From Hyphomicrobiales bacterium (GTDB lineage: Bacteria > Pseudomonadota > Alphaproteobacteria > Rhizobiales > Xanthobacteraceae): a stretch of DNA of 64,000 nt. Within the stretch, counting starts at the first letter, position 1. Every line of letters starts with the position of its first letter. Shown in pieces: positions 43,311-51,232 of this stretch. The notes below the pieces were generated by a model, which saw only the letters and a list, made by a program, of their open reading frames with translations, made no database searches and was not told where the DNA came from. The DNA lies in assembly GCA_017305535.1 (NCBI GenBank), contig JAFKKN010000003.1, positions 1-64,000 of the forward strand. The letters run 5' to 3'. The position numbers and the translations under genes are program-made.

Positions 43311-43802
43311 TCACCCGGTCTTTCGTGGGCGTCCGGCCCGTCGCGGCCGCAAGTGCGCCTGCAAGAGCAGTGGGTCGCGCTCTGATGCGCGAATAGCGAT
43401 GCCAACTGACCGCGGAATGTTGGCGTTGACGCGGTAGGTGGCCCATGTGCTCTGGCTCACCCCGACAAAATCTGCGGCTTCCGCGTTTGAAATCATCACC
43501 CGCTGCTGCCATGTGCGCAGTTCGCCGTTGTCAAACGGCCGCTGTTCGTCCGCGATCTTTTTCAGATGGAGCGCATCAATGGAGAGGTCGCCATCGCCAT
43601 TGTCCCAGCTAATCGCCGCGCCATAGTCGGACGGCTTTACGCGCGCAAACAGCTCCGGGTCTCGCAAGGGGGCGAGAATCTCTCCGCCGGTTGCAATCCA
43701 GCCGCCAAGATCGATAGTGCGCCGCGCGCGTTCGCCCTCAAAGTGGACATACAGTCCCGTCGGGGTGCGGGCTTCAACGTGTTTGATCCGAATGTCCTTC
43801 AT
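43311..43802 (-). CDS. DUF2442-like protein with C-terminal helix-turn-helix
   Basis: A 163-residue protein with a DUF2442-like N-terminal part (VEARTPTGLYVHFEGERART-like, LRDPELFARVKPSDYGAAI) and a C-terminal helix-turn-helix (MISNAEAADFVGVSQSTWAT). It is encoded with the DUF4160-like gene just upstream in a two-gene leftward unit. Such pairs are regarded as toxin-antitoxin-like, with the DNA-binding partner autoregulating from a palindromic operator such as the one at 44073-44122. Confidence 0.65.
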   Translation of the reverse strand: MKDIRIKHVEARTPTGLYVHFEGERARRTIDLGGWIATGGEILAPLRDPELFARVKPSDYGAAISWDNGDGDLSIDALHLKKIADEQRPFDNGELRTWQQRVMISNAEAADFVGVSQSTWATYRVNANIPRSVGIAIRASERDPLLLQAHLRPRRAGRPRKTG

Positions 43803-43808
43803 TTTCCC

Positions 43809-44048
43809 TCACACCGGAAACCGGGGATTGATCCGGTTCCACTCGTTCTTGATGGTTGCTATGTTCTCAGAGGCCCAAGTTAGTGCCACTTTGCGAGCCT
43901 TTCCTTCCAGCGAGCCCGCCAGAACGGCGAGTGTTTCGATTTCGACAAGGGCTTGAAAGTCAGGAGCGATCACGTGGAAATGGGCTGGCAAGTGGTCATT
44001 CGCGTAGACCCGAATGATGATGTTGCCGATCTGGTGAAGTTTGCCCAT
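43809..44048 (-). CDS. DUF4160 family protein
   Basis: A 79-residue protein with the family's hallmark YANDHLPAHFHVI and a C-terminal ENIATIKNEWNRINP. It precedes the DUF2442-like gene by 6 bp. The pair is probably a small toxin-antitoxin or host-takeover module in the right end of the prophage, next to attR, a usual place for lysogenic conversion genes. Confidence 0.75.
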   Translation of the reverse strand: MGKLHQIGNIIIRVYANDHLPAHFHVIAPDFQALVEIETLAVLAGSLEGKARKVALTWASENIATIKNEWNRINPRFPV

Positions 44049-44072
44049 GTCGTTCCCCGTTTGATAAAATAA

Positions 44073-44122
44073 ACATACTCCGGTTTTCGTAGTATGTAAA
44101 TAGTCAATACGAAAATCGGATA
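44073..44122. promoter_or_regulatory. Operator palindromes upstream of the DUF4160/DUF2442 pair
   Basis: Two overlapping dyads: acatact / agtatgt (44073-44079 and 44091-44097), and ccggttttcgta paired with atacgaaaatcgg further right. A further half-site, agtatgtaaa, appears at about 44149. The region is AT-rich and is the only promoter space for the leftward pair. The 123 bp from 44049 to attR hold no gene. Confidence 0.5.
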
Positions 44123-44173
44123 AGTTTTTTTGAGGACATGTCAGTATGTAAATTCTCCAATCACCCTATTCGG

Positions 44174-44195
44174 AACGTCCAACAAAACGTCCAAC
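44174..44195 (+). repeat. attR, right attachment repeat of the prophage
   Basis: The second perfect copy of the 22-bp core seen at 228-249 (two acgtccaac units separated by aaa). It is also framed by attcgg on both sides. It marks the right boundary of the prophage. Confidence 0.75.
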
Positions 44196-44256
44196 ATTCG
44201 GAATCTTTAAGCATTGAAAATATTGAGAAAAATCCCTTCATATAGGTAGGTCGACG

Positions 44257-44272
44257 CCCCTAGGGAGCGCCA
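44257..44272 (+). repeat. Candidate left attachment repeat of the second element
   Basis: Sixteen bases (cccctagggagcgcca) that recur exactly at 57702-57717. The sequence ends in CCA like the 3' end of a tRNA gene, a favoured integrase target. It lies 100 bp upstream of the second integrase. A 16-mer repeat can arise by chance in 64 kb; the placement is what makes it credible. Confidence 0.45.
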
Positions 44273-44350
44273 ATCATTATCTAAGCCATTGAAATACGGA
44301 AAACTCTAAGCGATCATAAGCTTAGAGAGGCCGCCTTGCTACACAACCGT

Positions 44351-44371
44351 AGTCCACAAGGGTGGTCCACA
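44351..44371 (+). repeat. Tandem gtccacaa repeat directly before the second integrase
   Basis: Two gtccacaa units separated by gggtg, ending at the ATG of the integrase gene. The layout mirrors the acgtccaac pair before the first integrase and may be an integrase-binding or core-type site. Confidence 0.35.
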
Positions 44372-46210
44372 ATGGCAGCCATGAGCTATATCCAGCGGCG
44401 CAAATCCGGGGTCTATGAATTTCGTAAGAGGCTCCCCGGGCCGTTAGCAGGCAAACCCTCCCCGAAGCATGTGCGGGAGCAATTCCGCGACCTCATCAAC
44501 GCCAAGGCGGGACACTTTAAGAAAGAATACGTTCGGTCGCTCGGCGTCAAAGACGTGAAGGAAGCCAAGCGGCGGGCTCATCCTATTGCCGCGTGGTTCA
44601 TTGACCTGACGGACGACGCGGTGAAGGCGTTGCAGTCGCCAGCACCATCGATCCCTGCGGCTGCCACTGCGGTTGACCCGGAGGAGATTGGTGAGGCGGT
44701 CTATCGTAACCTCATGGCCGGTGATGAGGAGGTTCGGATCGCCGGTGATGACAGGCGACATCTTCAAGACCCTCGCCAGCGTGCCAATGACTGGCCTGAC
44801 CTTACTAGCATCCGATCACCCTCAATGTCTGGCATGGAGGTGGACCATGCGGAGGTTTATGGCGAGGAGGTTGGGGACCTTGCGGATGAATACCGCGAGG
44901 CATACGCGCGGCGCGACCCTTCGATTGTCCATGCCGAAACCGCTGCTGAGTTCAAGAAGCGCGGGGTGTCTTGCGATAGATCATCACCGGAGTTTCAGAA
45001 GACCGCACTTTCGGTCCTGAAGGCGCATGCCCGGGCATACGGCGACATGGAGAAGCGCCACAAGGGTGAGGATGTACCGACGCCATCAATCCCCGTTGAG
45101 GTCTCGCGCGGCCCCCTGCTCTCGGAAGCCCTCAAGGTGTGGAAGGCCGGGGGCACTGGCGAGGCGAGGGGTGCACGGAAGCCGGGGGATAACACTATCA
45201 TTGAGGCTGAGCAGGCCGTCCGGTACTTCACGGAATTGCATGGAGACATGCGCCTTGCGGACATCACGCGGGGAAAGGCACGGGAATTTCGCGACGCTAT
45301 CGCCAAGGTGCCAAAGGGACTGCCTGCCAATCTTCGCAAGCTACCGCTACCGAAACTCCTAGAGCGCGACCTGTCCGCGTTTCCGCTTCGTCATGCGACC
45401 ACCATCAATAAGACGTTGCAGATAATCGGCGGGATTGTCTCAAGGGCGGCGAAAGCCGGATTGCTCGATGATGTATCTCTGACCTTTACCAATCCGTTCG
45501 GAAAGGACATCAAGTATGACGTGGATGCCGATGATGAAACATCGCGCGGAATCCTCACCAAGGCAGACCTCACGGCAATCTTCACGTCGCCTGTTTATGC
45601 TGACCGCCTGAGGCCGGACGGTGGTGGCGGTGAGGCGGCCGTCTGGATTCCTCTCATCGCGATGATGACGGGAATGCGCCTCAATGAGATTGCACAATTG
45701 CGGGTGTGTGACCTCAGGCAGGATGAGGATGATGGTGAAGTATGGTTTTTTGACATTGGCCGCAGCGGTGGCCGCCGTACCAAGAACAAAACGTCTATCC
45801 GCCGCGTTCCGGTGCATCCCGAATTAGTCCGCATTGGTTTGCTCAAGTACCGCGCGTGGTTGATTAAACGCGGTGCGGGCACTGAGGATGACTTGTGGCC
45901 GGATGTGAGGTCCGAGGGGAAGGGTCCGAGGTCGGCTGCATGGTCGAAGTGGATCAACCGCTACATGCGCGAGGAGTGCGGCATTGATGAAAGCGGCAAG
46001 GTATTTCACTCGTTTCGGCATACCTTCAAGCGGATGGCGCGGGATGCAGGCCTCAATGAGGAGATACACGACGCGCTCACGGGGCATGCCAATACGGGAA
46101 GTGTCGGAAGGTCATACGGTGCAGGGTATTCCATCAAGCCTCTTGCCGATGCGGTGAATGCATTGACGCCGCCTGTTGACCTTCATGGAATTACTTGGCG
46201 GGAGCCTTGA
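44372..46210 (+). CDS. Tyrosine-family integrase of the second mobile element
   Basis: A 612-residue integrase with a long N-terminal arm-binding region (SYIQRRKSGVYEFRKRLPGP, DUF6538-like). The catalytic core has Arg in MMTGMRLNEIAQL, a Lys strand (RRVPVHPEL), the RH box SFRHTFKRMARDAG, a TGHA box and a Tyr in RSYGAGYSI. It differs clearly from the prophage integrase and should serve the 44257-57717 element. The start is taken at the ATG at 44372 (a second at 44381); the TTG at 44336 only adds translated repeat DNA. Confidence 0.9.
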   Translation: MAAMSYIQRRKSGVYEFRKRLPGPLAGKPSPKHVREQFRDLINAKAGHFKKEYVRSLGVKDVKEAKRRAHPIAAWFIDLTDDAVKALQSPAPSIPAAATAVDPEEIGEAVYRNLMAGDEEVRIAGDDRRHLQDPRQRANDWPDLTSIRSPSMSGMEVDHAEVYGEEVGDLADEYREAYARRDPSIVHAETAAEFKKRGVSCDRSSPEFQKTALSVLKAHARAYGDMEKRHKGEDVPTPSIPVEVSRGPLLSEALKVWKAGGTGEARGARKPGDNTIIEAEQAVRYFTELHGDMRLADITRGKAREFRDAIAKVPKGLPANLRKLPLPKLLERDLSAFPLRHATTINKTLQIIGGIVSRAAKAGLLDDVSLTFTNPFGKDIKYDVDADDETSRGILTKADLTAIFTSPVYADRLRPDGGGGEAAVWIPLIAMMTGMRLNEIAQLRVCDLRQDEDDGEVWFFDIGRSGGRRTKNKTSIRRVPVHPELVRIGLLKYRAWLIKRGAGTEDDLWPDVRSEGKGPRSAAWSKWINRYMREECGIDESGKVFHSFRHTFKRMARDAGLNEEIHDALTGHANTGSVGRSYGAGYSIKPLADAVNALTPPVDLHGITWREP

Positions 46211-46535
46211 GGGATTGATGTGATCTATCGACCACCATCGGCCTCGTGGTGATCGTGATGCGGACTTAGAGTGTCACGTACGCTGATCGTGATGGCCGGA
46301 CATGACGGTGATGGCTTGAAGTCTGTCCGGCGTGTAGCAGTCTACCCGGTCACTTTAAGGCTAAGGGAAGCTGTGACCGGGAAGCTATCGCCTCAAGTTA
46401 TCGATGGAGGATGGTGGTCTATTCTCCATCAGCTTCAAGGTCAGCCTCTTGGGGATACTGTAAGGAAAGGGTGCATTAGCGGAAGCGTAAGGTCGTGCGA
46501 ATCTGAGTCGATCCGCCGCAGGCCCGAGAAGCGCC
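46211..46535. other. Intergenic region, no supported gene
   Basis: A gap of 325 bp between the convergent integrase and polymerase-like genes. It has an open frame on the + strand but without family resemblance or ribosome-binding support. An imperfect hairpin (gcgcctcag / ctgagaggcg) at 46531-46556 covers the end of the polymerase-like gene and could act as a bidirectional terminator. Confidence 0.35.
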
Positions 46536-47915
46536 TCAGGGACTCACTGAGAGGCGTTTCGCTCGGCGGCACTCAGGGACACGCTCCAATAGAAAGCGCG
46601 CTGGTGACTCGCGTTGCGAATCCTGGGGCCGTTCTATCTTCGCGGGAATGCCGTCGGCTTCCTCTTCCATGATCCGTTGCGCAATCTCGGCAAGATCGTG
46701 TCGGACAATCACGCTGTCGTGAATCGGAAGGGCGATAATATTTAGTTTGGCCAGCCGCCAAAGCACCGTCACGAGGATGTCGCTCTCGATCCGATGAAGG
46801 ATCAGGTTACGCCCATTCTCAAACCACTCGGCGGCAACGGCATGGTGGTACTGCTTGATGGCGTTCATTGCGTCTCGTGGCTTGGTGCCTGCGGGGAACG
46901 CCGCCCTTATCTGTTGCCGCTCGCGAGGGCTCCCCGGCCACTGCCTCAGAGGTCCTTTTGTGGTGATGAGTGCGCTTACCAATTGCTTGCGGGCAACCCT
47001 GAGCGCTGACCAATCGTCACGAAGATGATCCTCCCCGGTGAAGTCATAGAGGTCACCCGGTGGCGGTTGCTTACCGGCTTTCGCATACGCAAGACGCAAG
47101 TGCATCTGGCCATAGTCCACCACGGCAATCGGCTGTCCATCGATGTGGATGCGACTGCGGTTCTCCTTTGGCATGGTTTCCCAGAAGCCGTCATAGAGGC
47201 GGCCACCCGATTGATAGTCTCCGTTGAAGATGCGCCGCATGCTCCGATGGTGAGGTGTTCGGAGAAGAACAGCGGGATGGCTGTCAGTATCCTTCTTGCT
47301 GACCACGTTGCCATTGAAGGTCACCCGCTCGGATTGCACCATGGTGTTGATGCAAGACATCTCATCCTTGACCCTCTCGAACCATTGAGGATCAAGCTCA
47401 ACCTCTCCATGCCCGTCTTTCAGGACGATGACGCCTTCCGGTTCTTCAAGGCGTAGCGCTGACCAATCCTCAATGGAGGGAAGATGCTCGGCAATCTTAG
47501 CGGTGGCCATGATGGTTGACGGCGCACGAGTATCCTTGCGGATTAACTTGCCGCCACGCTCATAAGTAATGATGCCAAGGCTCTCCATGAGGTCTAATGC
47601 TTGATTGAAGTGCTTGCCGTAGATTGAGGAGGTTGCAGAGGCAGAGTGGCCACGTATCACCGCCAATGGCCGCGAAGGCTCCGGTGCAAGGGTGATGGCG
47701 AGCAGGTTGCAGCATATCACCTCCGCCGCACGTTTGAACTTCTCAAGGTCGTGGTTCTTGCGGACACGCCTTCGTGGTGGTTCTTTTGAGAGAAGGGAGT
47801 CGATGAAGTTATCAATGGCAGTGCGAAGTGGTGGTGAGGCTACACGCCACCGCGTTTCGAACGCGTAGGGTTTCTGGAGGTCCGCCTCAAAGTGATCGGG
47901 TACGTGCTCTAACAT
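46536..47915 (-). CDS. Family A polymerase-like palm protein
   Basis: A 459-residue protein starting at an ATG with AAGGA six bases upstream (a GTG at 47945 lacks this). Residues 266-281 read VDYGQMHLRLAYAKAG, close to motif A of family A polymerases (DYSQIELR). Residues about 376-403 read ESDILVTVLWRLAKLNIIAL followed by PIHDSVIV, matching motif C (VHDE/HDS). A Lys/Arg helix between them (RVARKQLVSALITTKG) sits where motif B would be. It is shorter than a Pol I polymerase and has no exonuclease domain. It may be a nonstandard polymerase or a degenerate relative. Operon partner: the gene at 47946. Confidence 0.6.
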   Translation of the reverse strand: MLEHVPDHFEADLQKPYAFETRWRVASPPLRTAIDNFIDSLLSKEPPRRRVRKNHDLEKFKRAAEVICCNLLAITLAPEPSRPLAVIRGHSASATSSIYGKHFNQALDLMESLGIITYERGGKLIRKDTRAPSTIMATAKIAEHLPSIEDWSALRLEEPEGVIVLKDGHGEVELDPQWFERVKDEMSCINTMVQSERVTFNGNVVSKKDTDSHPAVLLRTPHHRSMRRIFNGDYQSGGRLYDGFWETMPKENRSRIHIDGQPIAVVDYGQMHLRLAYAKAGKQPPPGDLYDFTGEDHLRDDWSALRVARKQLVSALITTKGPLRQWPGSPRERQQIRAAFPAGTKPRDAMNAIKQYHHAVAAEWFENGRNLILHRIESDILVTVLWRLAKLNIIALPIHDSVIVRHDLAEIAQRIMEEEADGIPAKIERPQDSQRESPARFLLERVPECRRAKRLSVSP

Positions 47916-47945
47916 GTGTGATCCTTGCAATAGGGTCCTGATCAC

Positions 47946-48668
47946 TCACATGACCGTGGAAAGGTATTTGCCGTACCGCTTCACCTTGAGGTCCAAGACG
48001 GCATCTGCGTGGTCGGCGGTGGCGAACTCACAACACTCCTCGATCCTCTCACCGATGAGGCGAAGGACTCTGCCGGAACTACGGGCATATTTGTGAAGTT
48101 CGGTGCGTAGTGGACCACCACCCGGGTCCTGCCATACACGGTGATACCCGGAGGCCCTGCGGTGAACCATCTTGGCAACCTGCACGATGCGAAACTCGCG
48201 GGACCTTGGACAGGCTCTATGTTCTTCAATGAGGATCGTGATGGCCAGGTGAATGGCAAGGACGGTTTCAGGCTTTACGCCACGTACCCTGAGCCGACCG
48301 AAAGCAATGTCCGCGCGGATTCGAGCATTGAGGCCATGTATCCTTGTGTTTGCCTCAAAGGGCGCTTGTTCAATTACGACCGCTAATCTGGTAACGGCTT
48401 CCTTGATCGTTCGGTCACCGAGCAACCGTGGCGTGATGTATGACTTGGCGGCCCGCATATATGGCAGGACCTCTGATCGCTTGAAGGTCCCGAACCATGT
48501 TGAGCCGTGCCGTTGTCTGTGAATGACGTGCCGCTTGCAGTGATGACCATCAAGGCCAACACCTTCGACACGCATTGATGGTTGCCCACAACCGGGAACG
48601 GCACAACGCGACATTCCGTCCCCGGCCATCTCCGCAATGCGGGAGGTGATGGTGCTGTTACGTTGCAT
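47946..48668 (-). CDS. Unrecognised protein with an N-terminal zinc-type motif
   Basis: A 240-residue protein with GGAG six bases upstream of its ATG. The N-terminus (RCAVPGCGQPSM, then DGHHCKRHVIHRQRHGS) has the CxxxxC...CxxH spacing of small zinc-binding or HNH-like modules. The rest is helical and basic. It lies just upstream of the polymerase-like gene, which makes a shared role in nucleic-acid handling likely. I cannot name a family. Confidence 0.55.
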   Translation of the reverse strand: MQRNSTITSRIAEMAGDGMSRCAVPGCGQPSMRVEGVGLDGHHCKRHVIHRQRHGSTWFGTFKRSEVLPYMRAAKSYITPRLLGDRTIKEAVTRLAVVIEQAPFEANTRIHGLNARIRADIAFGRLRVRGVKPETVLAIHLAITILIEEHRACPRSREFRIVQVAKMVHRRASGYHRVWQDPGGGPLRTELHKYARSSGRVLRLIGERIEECCEFATADHADAVLDLKVKRYGKYLSTVM

Positions 48669-48748
48669 CCGGCACTCCGACCAGAACGAGCGCCGATAAG
48701 GATGTTGTTTGCTCGCTTGCAGCCGAGGGTGGCTTTACCTCGTCCATG

Positions 48749-49249
48749 CTAGCGCTTCTTTTTGATCGCGCGATCAATCGCGTCATTCACGTCGGTATCG
48801 CGCCTCCACGGGTTCTCATACGGGTCACCCGGGGCCGGTCGGATAGGTGTTTCGCGAGGCTTGCTGCTAGAGAATTCCTTACGCAACCGGGTCAACAAAG
48901 CTTGGTCTAAGCTCTCAAATTCGAAGCTGGTCTCTTGCTTGCGCATCATCTGATGCAAGTTAGCCCATTCTTCCCGACAAGTTGCTGGTTGCTTTGCGAA
49001 TCCATCGGCGATCCAGCGCTCGATCCATTTACACTTAAAAGCATCTCGCAATTTGTTGCGCCGAGAATGAATGGTCAGCGTTGTGCCTTTTGGTGCGAGG
49101 GACACGAGTTCGGTCGCGAAGGCTAAGATCGCGGGTAATTCAGTTAGTCGGAATGGTCGCATCTGAAATTCCGACAGATCAAAGCTGAAAGCGATTTCCG
49201 TTGTCGGACCAAAACCAAGTTGTGTCGTTGTCGCGAAGTATACGTTCAT
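48749..49249 (-). CDS. RNase HI-like protein
   Basis: A 166-residue protein started at the ATG at 49249 (GGAG eight bases upstream; the frame extends to 49288). The order of elements suits RNase HI: a beta-hairpin start (VYFATTTQLGFGPTTEIAFS), a helix (LTELPAILAFATELVSLAPK), the strand TTLTIHSRRNKLRDAF, and KWIERWIADGFAKQPATCRE, EWANLHQMM, which mirrors the W..W...G..vkN.dLW..L region. The usual acidic catalytic quartet is not obvious, so it may be a divergent or inactive member. Confidence 0.45.
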   Translation of the reverse strand: MNVYFATTTQLGFGPTTEIAFSFDLSEFQMRPFRLTELPAILAFATELVSLAPKGTTLTIHSRRNKLRDAFKCKWIERWIADGFAKQPATCREEWANLHQMMRKQETSFEFESLDQALLTRLRKEFSSSKPRETPIRPAPGDPYENPWRRDTDVNDAIDRAIKKKR

Positions 49250-49518
49250 TGGCGTGCTCCATCGTGTGCAATGGAAAAGTCGAGGCACGCCGCGCGTTCG
49301 ATTTCAATCGTCAATTTTGTGAGGGATGGGTGGCTCAAAAAATGTCATCATATTTGACATAGTGCTGAGAAATTCGCGGAGTGAGAAACATCAATCAATC
49401 GAATGACGGTCGTCGCTATGCGGGGCCAATGTCATTTATGTTGACATGGCAACACCTATCGTCTCACGGCATTGTGAATAATGCGAATGCCAAGAGAGGA
49501 GGCCAACGTGTAGCGGCG

Positions 49519-50070
49519 TTATTCGAGAGGGATTGTCATGATATGACGCGCTGCCTCAGCCGTAACCGGGCTCTTGGCTAACTCCATATCGCCCGCTTCT
49601 ATCGCTGTTAGGATGTCATTGCACAAGGCCGACTTGTCAGGTGCGCTATCGAATTCAGCTTCAAGTAATTTGTAAGCGAAACGATCAAGATGCGCTCGCT
49701 CTGCGGTGGACATGCCGCCCGACCATTCAACTGCGCGTACTGTTTTGGTTAGTAGTGCGTGGTGTCGGTCATTCCACGCCCTCGCAGCTGCCATCAACCT
49801 CGGATTACTTCCAACGTTCTTCTCGCAGTATGCTGCAACACCCGGCACTTTAAGAATCGCTCCCATTAGCCGAAATGCGTCCATTCGGACCGCGCTTTTA
49901 TCCTTATTTTCAGCCGAGACGCTTGTTGCGGCTACGGTTGCAACGATTACAGCGGCGAGGCCGCACAGATAGCGAAGACCAAGACACGAATTCGGTGACC
50001 TAAAGCTAAGTCTCGCTGAGGATTGTCCCGTATGGGGGGCGCATTTTCGTTCAATTCCAATCCCAGCCAT
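49519..50070 (-). CDS. Putative exported protein of unknown function
   Basis: A 183-residue protein with a hydrophobic export segment (LCGLAAVIVATVAATSVSAE) that looks like a signal peptide core. The N-region before it is long, so the true start may lie downstream of the ATG used here. The mature part is helical (LMGAILKVPGVAAYCEKNVG, then YKLLEAEFDSAPDKSALCND) with two Cys. Divergent from the XRE regulator at 50139. Confidence 0.5.
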   Translation of the reverse strand: MAGIGIERKCAPHTGQSSARLSFRSPNSCLGLRYLCGLAAVIVATVAATSVSAENKDKSAVRMDAFRLMGAILKVPGVAAYCEKNVGSNPRLMAAARAWNDRHHALLTKTVRAVEWSGGMSTAERAHLDRFAYKLLEAEFDSAPDKSALCNDILTAIEAGDMELAKSPVTAEAARHIMTIPLE

Positions 50071-50138
50071 CTGCCATTTCCGTTTCGCTCGCCAATGTGC
50101 ATTATAATACGTCGCATTAAAGTGCACCACCATGTCGC

Positions 50139-50381
50139 ATGCTCCTCATGTCAGAAGACGTGCGGCACATGGTGGGAGCAAATATCAGGCGGTTGCGGAT
50201 TGCCGCGAAGCTGACCCAAGCTGCGCTTGCTGCCCGCATGGGTGTTGATCGAGCTTATGTCAGCGGCCTGGAGTCGGGGCAGCGTAATCCGACCATCGTG
50301 AGCCTGTGGCACGTCGCCAAGGCGCTGAATGTATCCGTGCGGCATTTCTTCGATGAGGTGAAGGCGAAGAAGGGGCGGTAG
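50139..50381 (+). CDS. XRE-family transcriptional regulator
   Basis: An 80-residue protein that is almost only a helix-turn-helix (VGANIRRLRIAAKLTQAALA, then MGVDRAYVSGLESGQRNPTI). Its size resembles controller (C) proteins of restriction-modification systems. The resolvase gene lies between it and the methyltransferase, so a link is only suggestive. An ATG at 50148 is the alternative start. Confidence 0.7.
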   Translation: MLLMSEDVRHMVGANIRRLRIAAKLTQAALAARMGVDRAYVSGLESGQRNPTIVSLWHVAKALNVSVRHFFDEVKAKKGR

Positions 50382-50452
50382 CTTTTTCGTTGAACCTCGC
50401 ATTCTGACGGCGCTGACGGAGATTGTTAATTTTCGCGCTGGGCGAGAATATC

Positions 50453-50572
50453 GTGTCCGTAAGAGTATGCCTTAACGGTCGGGCAGTATGTCCGCTGAAG
50501 CGCTGTCCGTTAGGGTTGACATAGATTCTACGGACGAAATATATACGGACATTATCCTAACGGTCACATGGA
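50453..50572. promoter_or_regulatory. Candidate res site of the serine resolvase
   Basis: Seven copies of a gtccgttagg-type half-site lie in both orientations in 120 bp: gtccgtaaga and cttaacggtc forming one 28-bp dyad (50453-50480), gtccgctgaa, gtccgttagg with ttctacggac, then atatacggac and tcctaacggt. This is the multi-subsite layout of Tn3-type res sites. It ends just before the resolvase gene, which it probably also autoregulates. Confidence 0.6.
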
Positions 50573-50581
50573 GGATGTCTG

Positions 50582-51232
50582 ATGGCCACCGTGCTTTATG
50601 CGCGAGTCTCCACCCGGGAGCAGACGATAGATCACCAGCGGAGCCAAGCCGAAGCGGCGGGCTTCAAGATCGACGCGGTGGTGGCAGATGAGGGTGTGTC
50701 CGGCATCACCACCCGACTAGCGGAACGGCCTCAGGGCAGGCGGCTTTATGACATGCTTCGGGCTGGCGATACGCTCGTTGTGCGATGGGTGGATCGCCTC
50801 GGCCGCAACTATGATGACGTTAGCGACACCATCCGCGAGTTCATGCGGCGCGGCGTCATCATCCGCACCGTCATCAACGGAATGGCCTTCGATGGAGCCA
50901 CCAAGGACCCGATGCAGCAAGCCGTGCGGGATGCCCTAATTGGCTTTATGGCGGCTCTATCGCAGGCTCAGGCGGAGGCCACTAAGGAAGCACAGCGGGC
51001 AGGTATTGAGTACGCGAAGGCGTCCGATGGCGTTGCGTATCTGGGTAGGAAGCCAAGCTATTCGCGGGATCAGCTAGACCAAGTGGTGGAGATGCTGGCG
51101 CGGGAGGTCAATACCAGCACCGTCGCCCGTGAAGTCCGGCTGAGTAGGCAGACGGTGCTACGCATCAAGGACAACCCTGCGGCGGCAGAGGAATTGCTTG
51201 CGAAGTGGCAGGCCAAGAGGAGGGCCGCCTAA
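50582..51232 (+). CDS. Serine resolvase/invertase
   Basis: A 216-residue small serine recombinase. The catalytic Ser is in LYARVSTREQ, the conserved WVDRLGRNYDDVSD and ALSQAQAEATKEAQRAG (E-helix) follow, and a C-terminal helix-turn-helix (NTSTVAREVRLSRQTVLRIK) binds DNA. Length and order are those of Tn3/Hin-type enzymes. It starts behind TGGAGGA. It may resolve dimers or cointegrates of this element through the site at 50453-50572. Confidence 0.9.
   Translation: MATVLYARVSTREQTIDHQRSQAEAAGFKIDAVVADEGVSGITTRLAERPQGRRLYDMLRAGDTLVVRWVDRLGRNYDDVSDTIREFMRRGVIIRTVINGMAFDGATKDPMQQAVRDALIGFMAALSQAQAEATKEAQRAGIEYAKASDGVAYLGRKPSYSRDQLDQVVEMLAREVNTSTVAREVRLSRQTVLRIKDNPAAAEELLAKWQAKRRAA

Noticed and set aside
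46271-46672. Rightward open frame of 133 codons between integrase 2 and the polymerase-like gene
   Set aside because: No start signal, no domain, and it overlaps the end of the better supported leftward gene.
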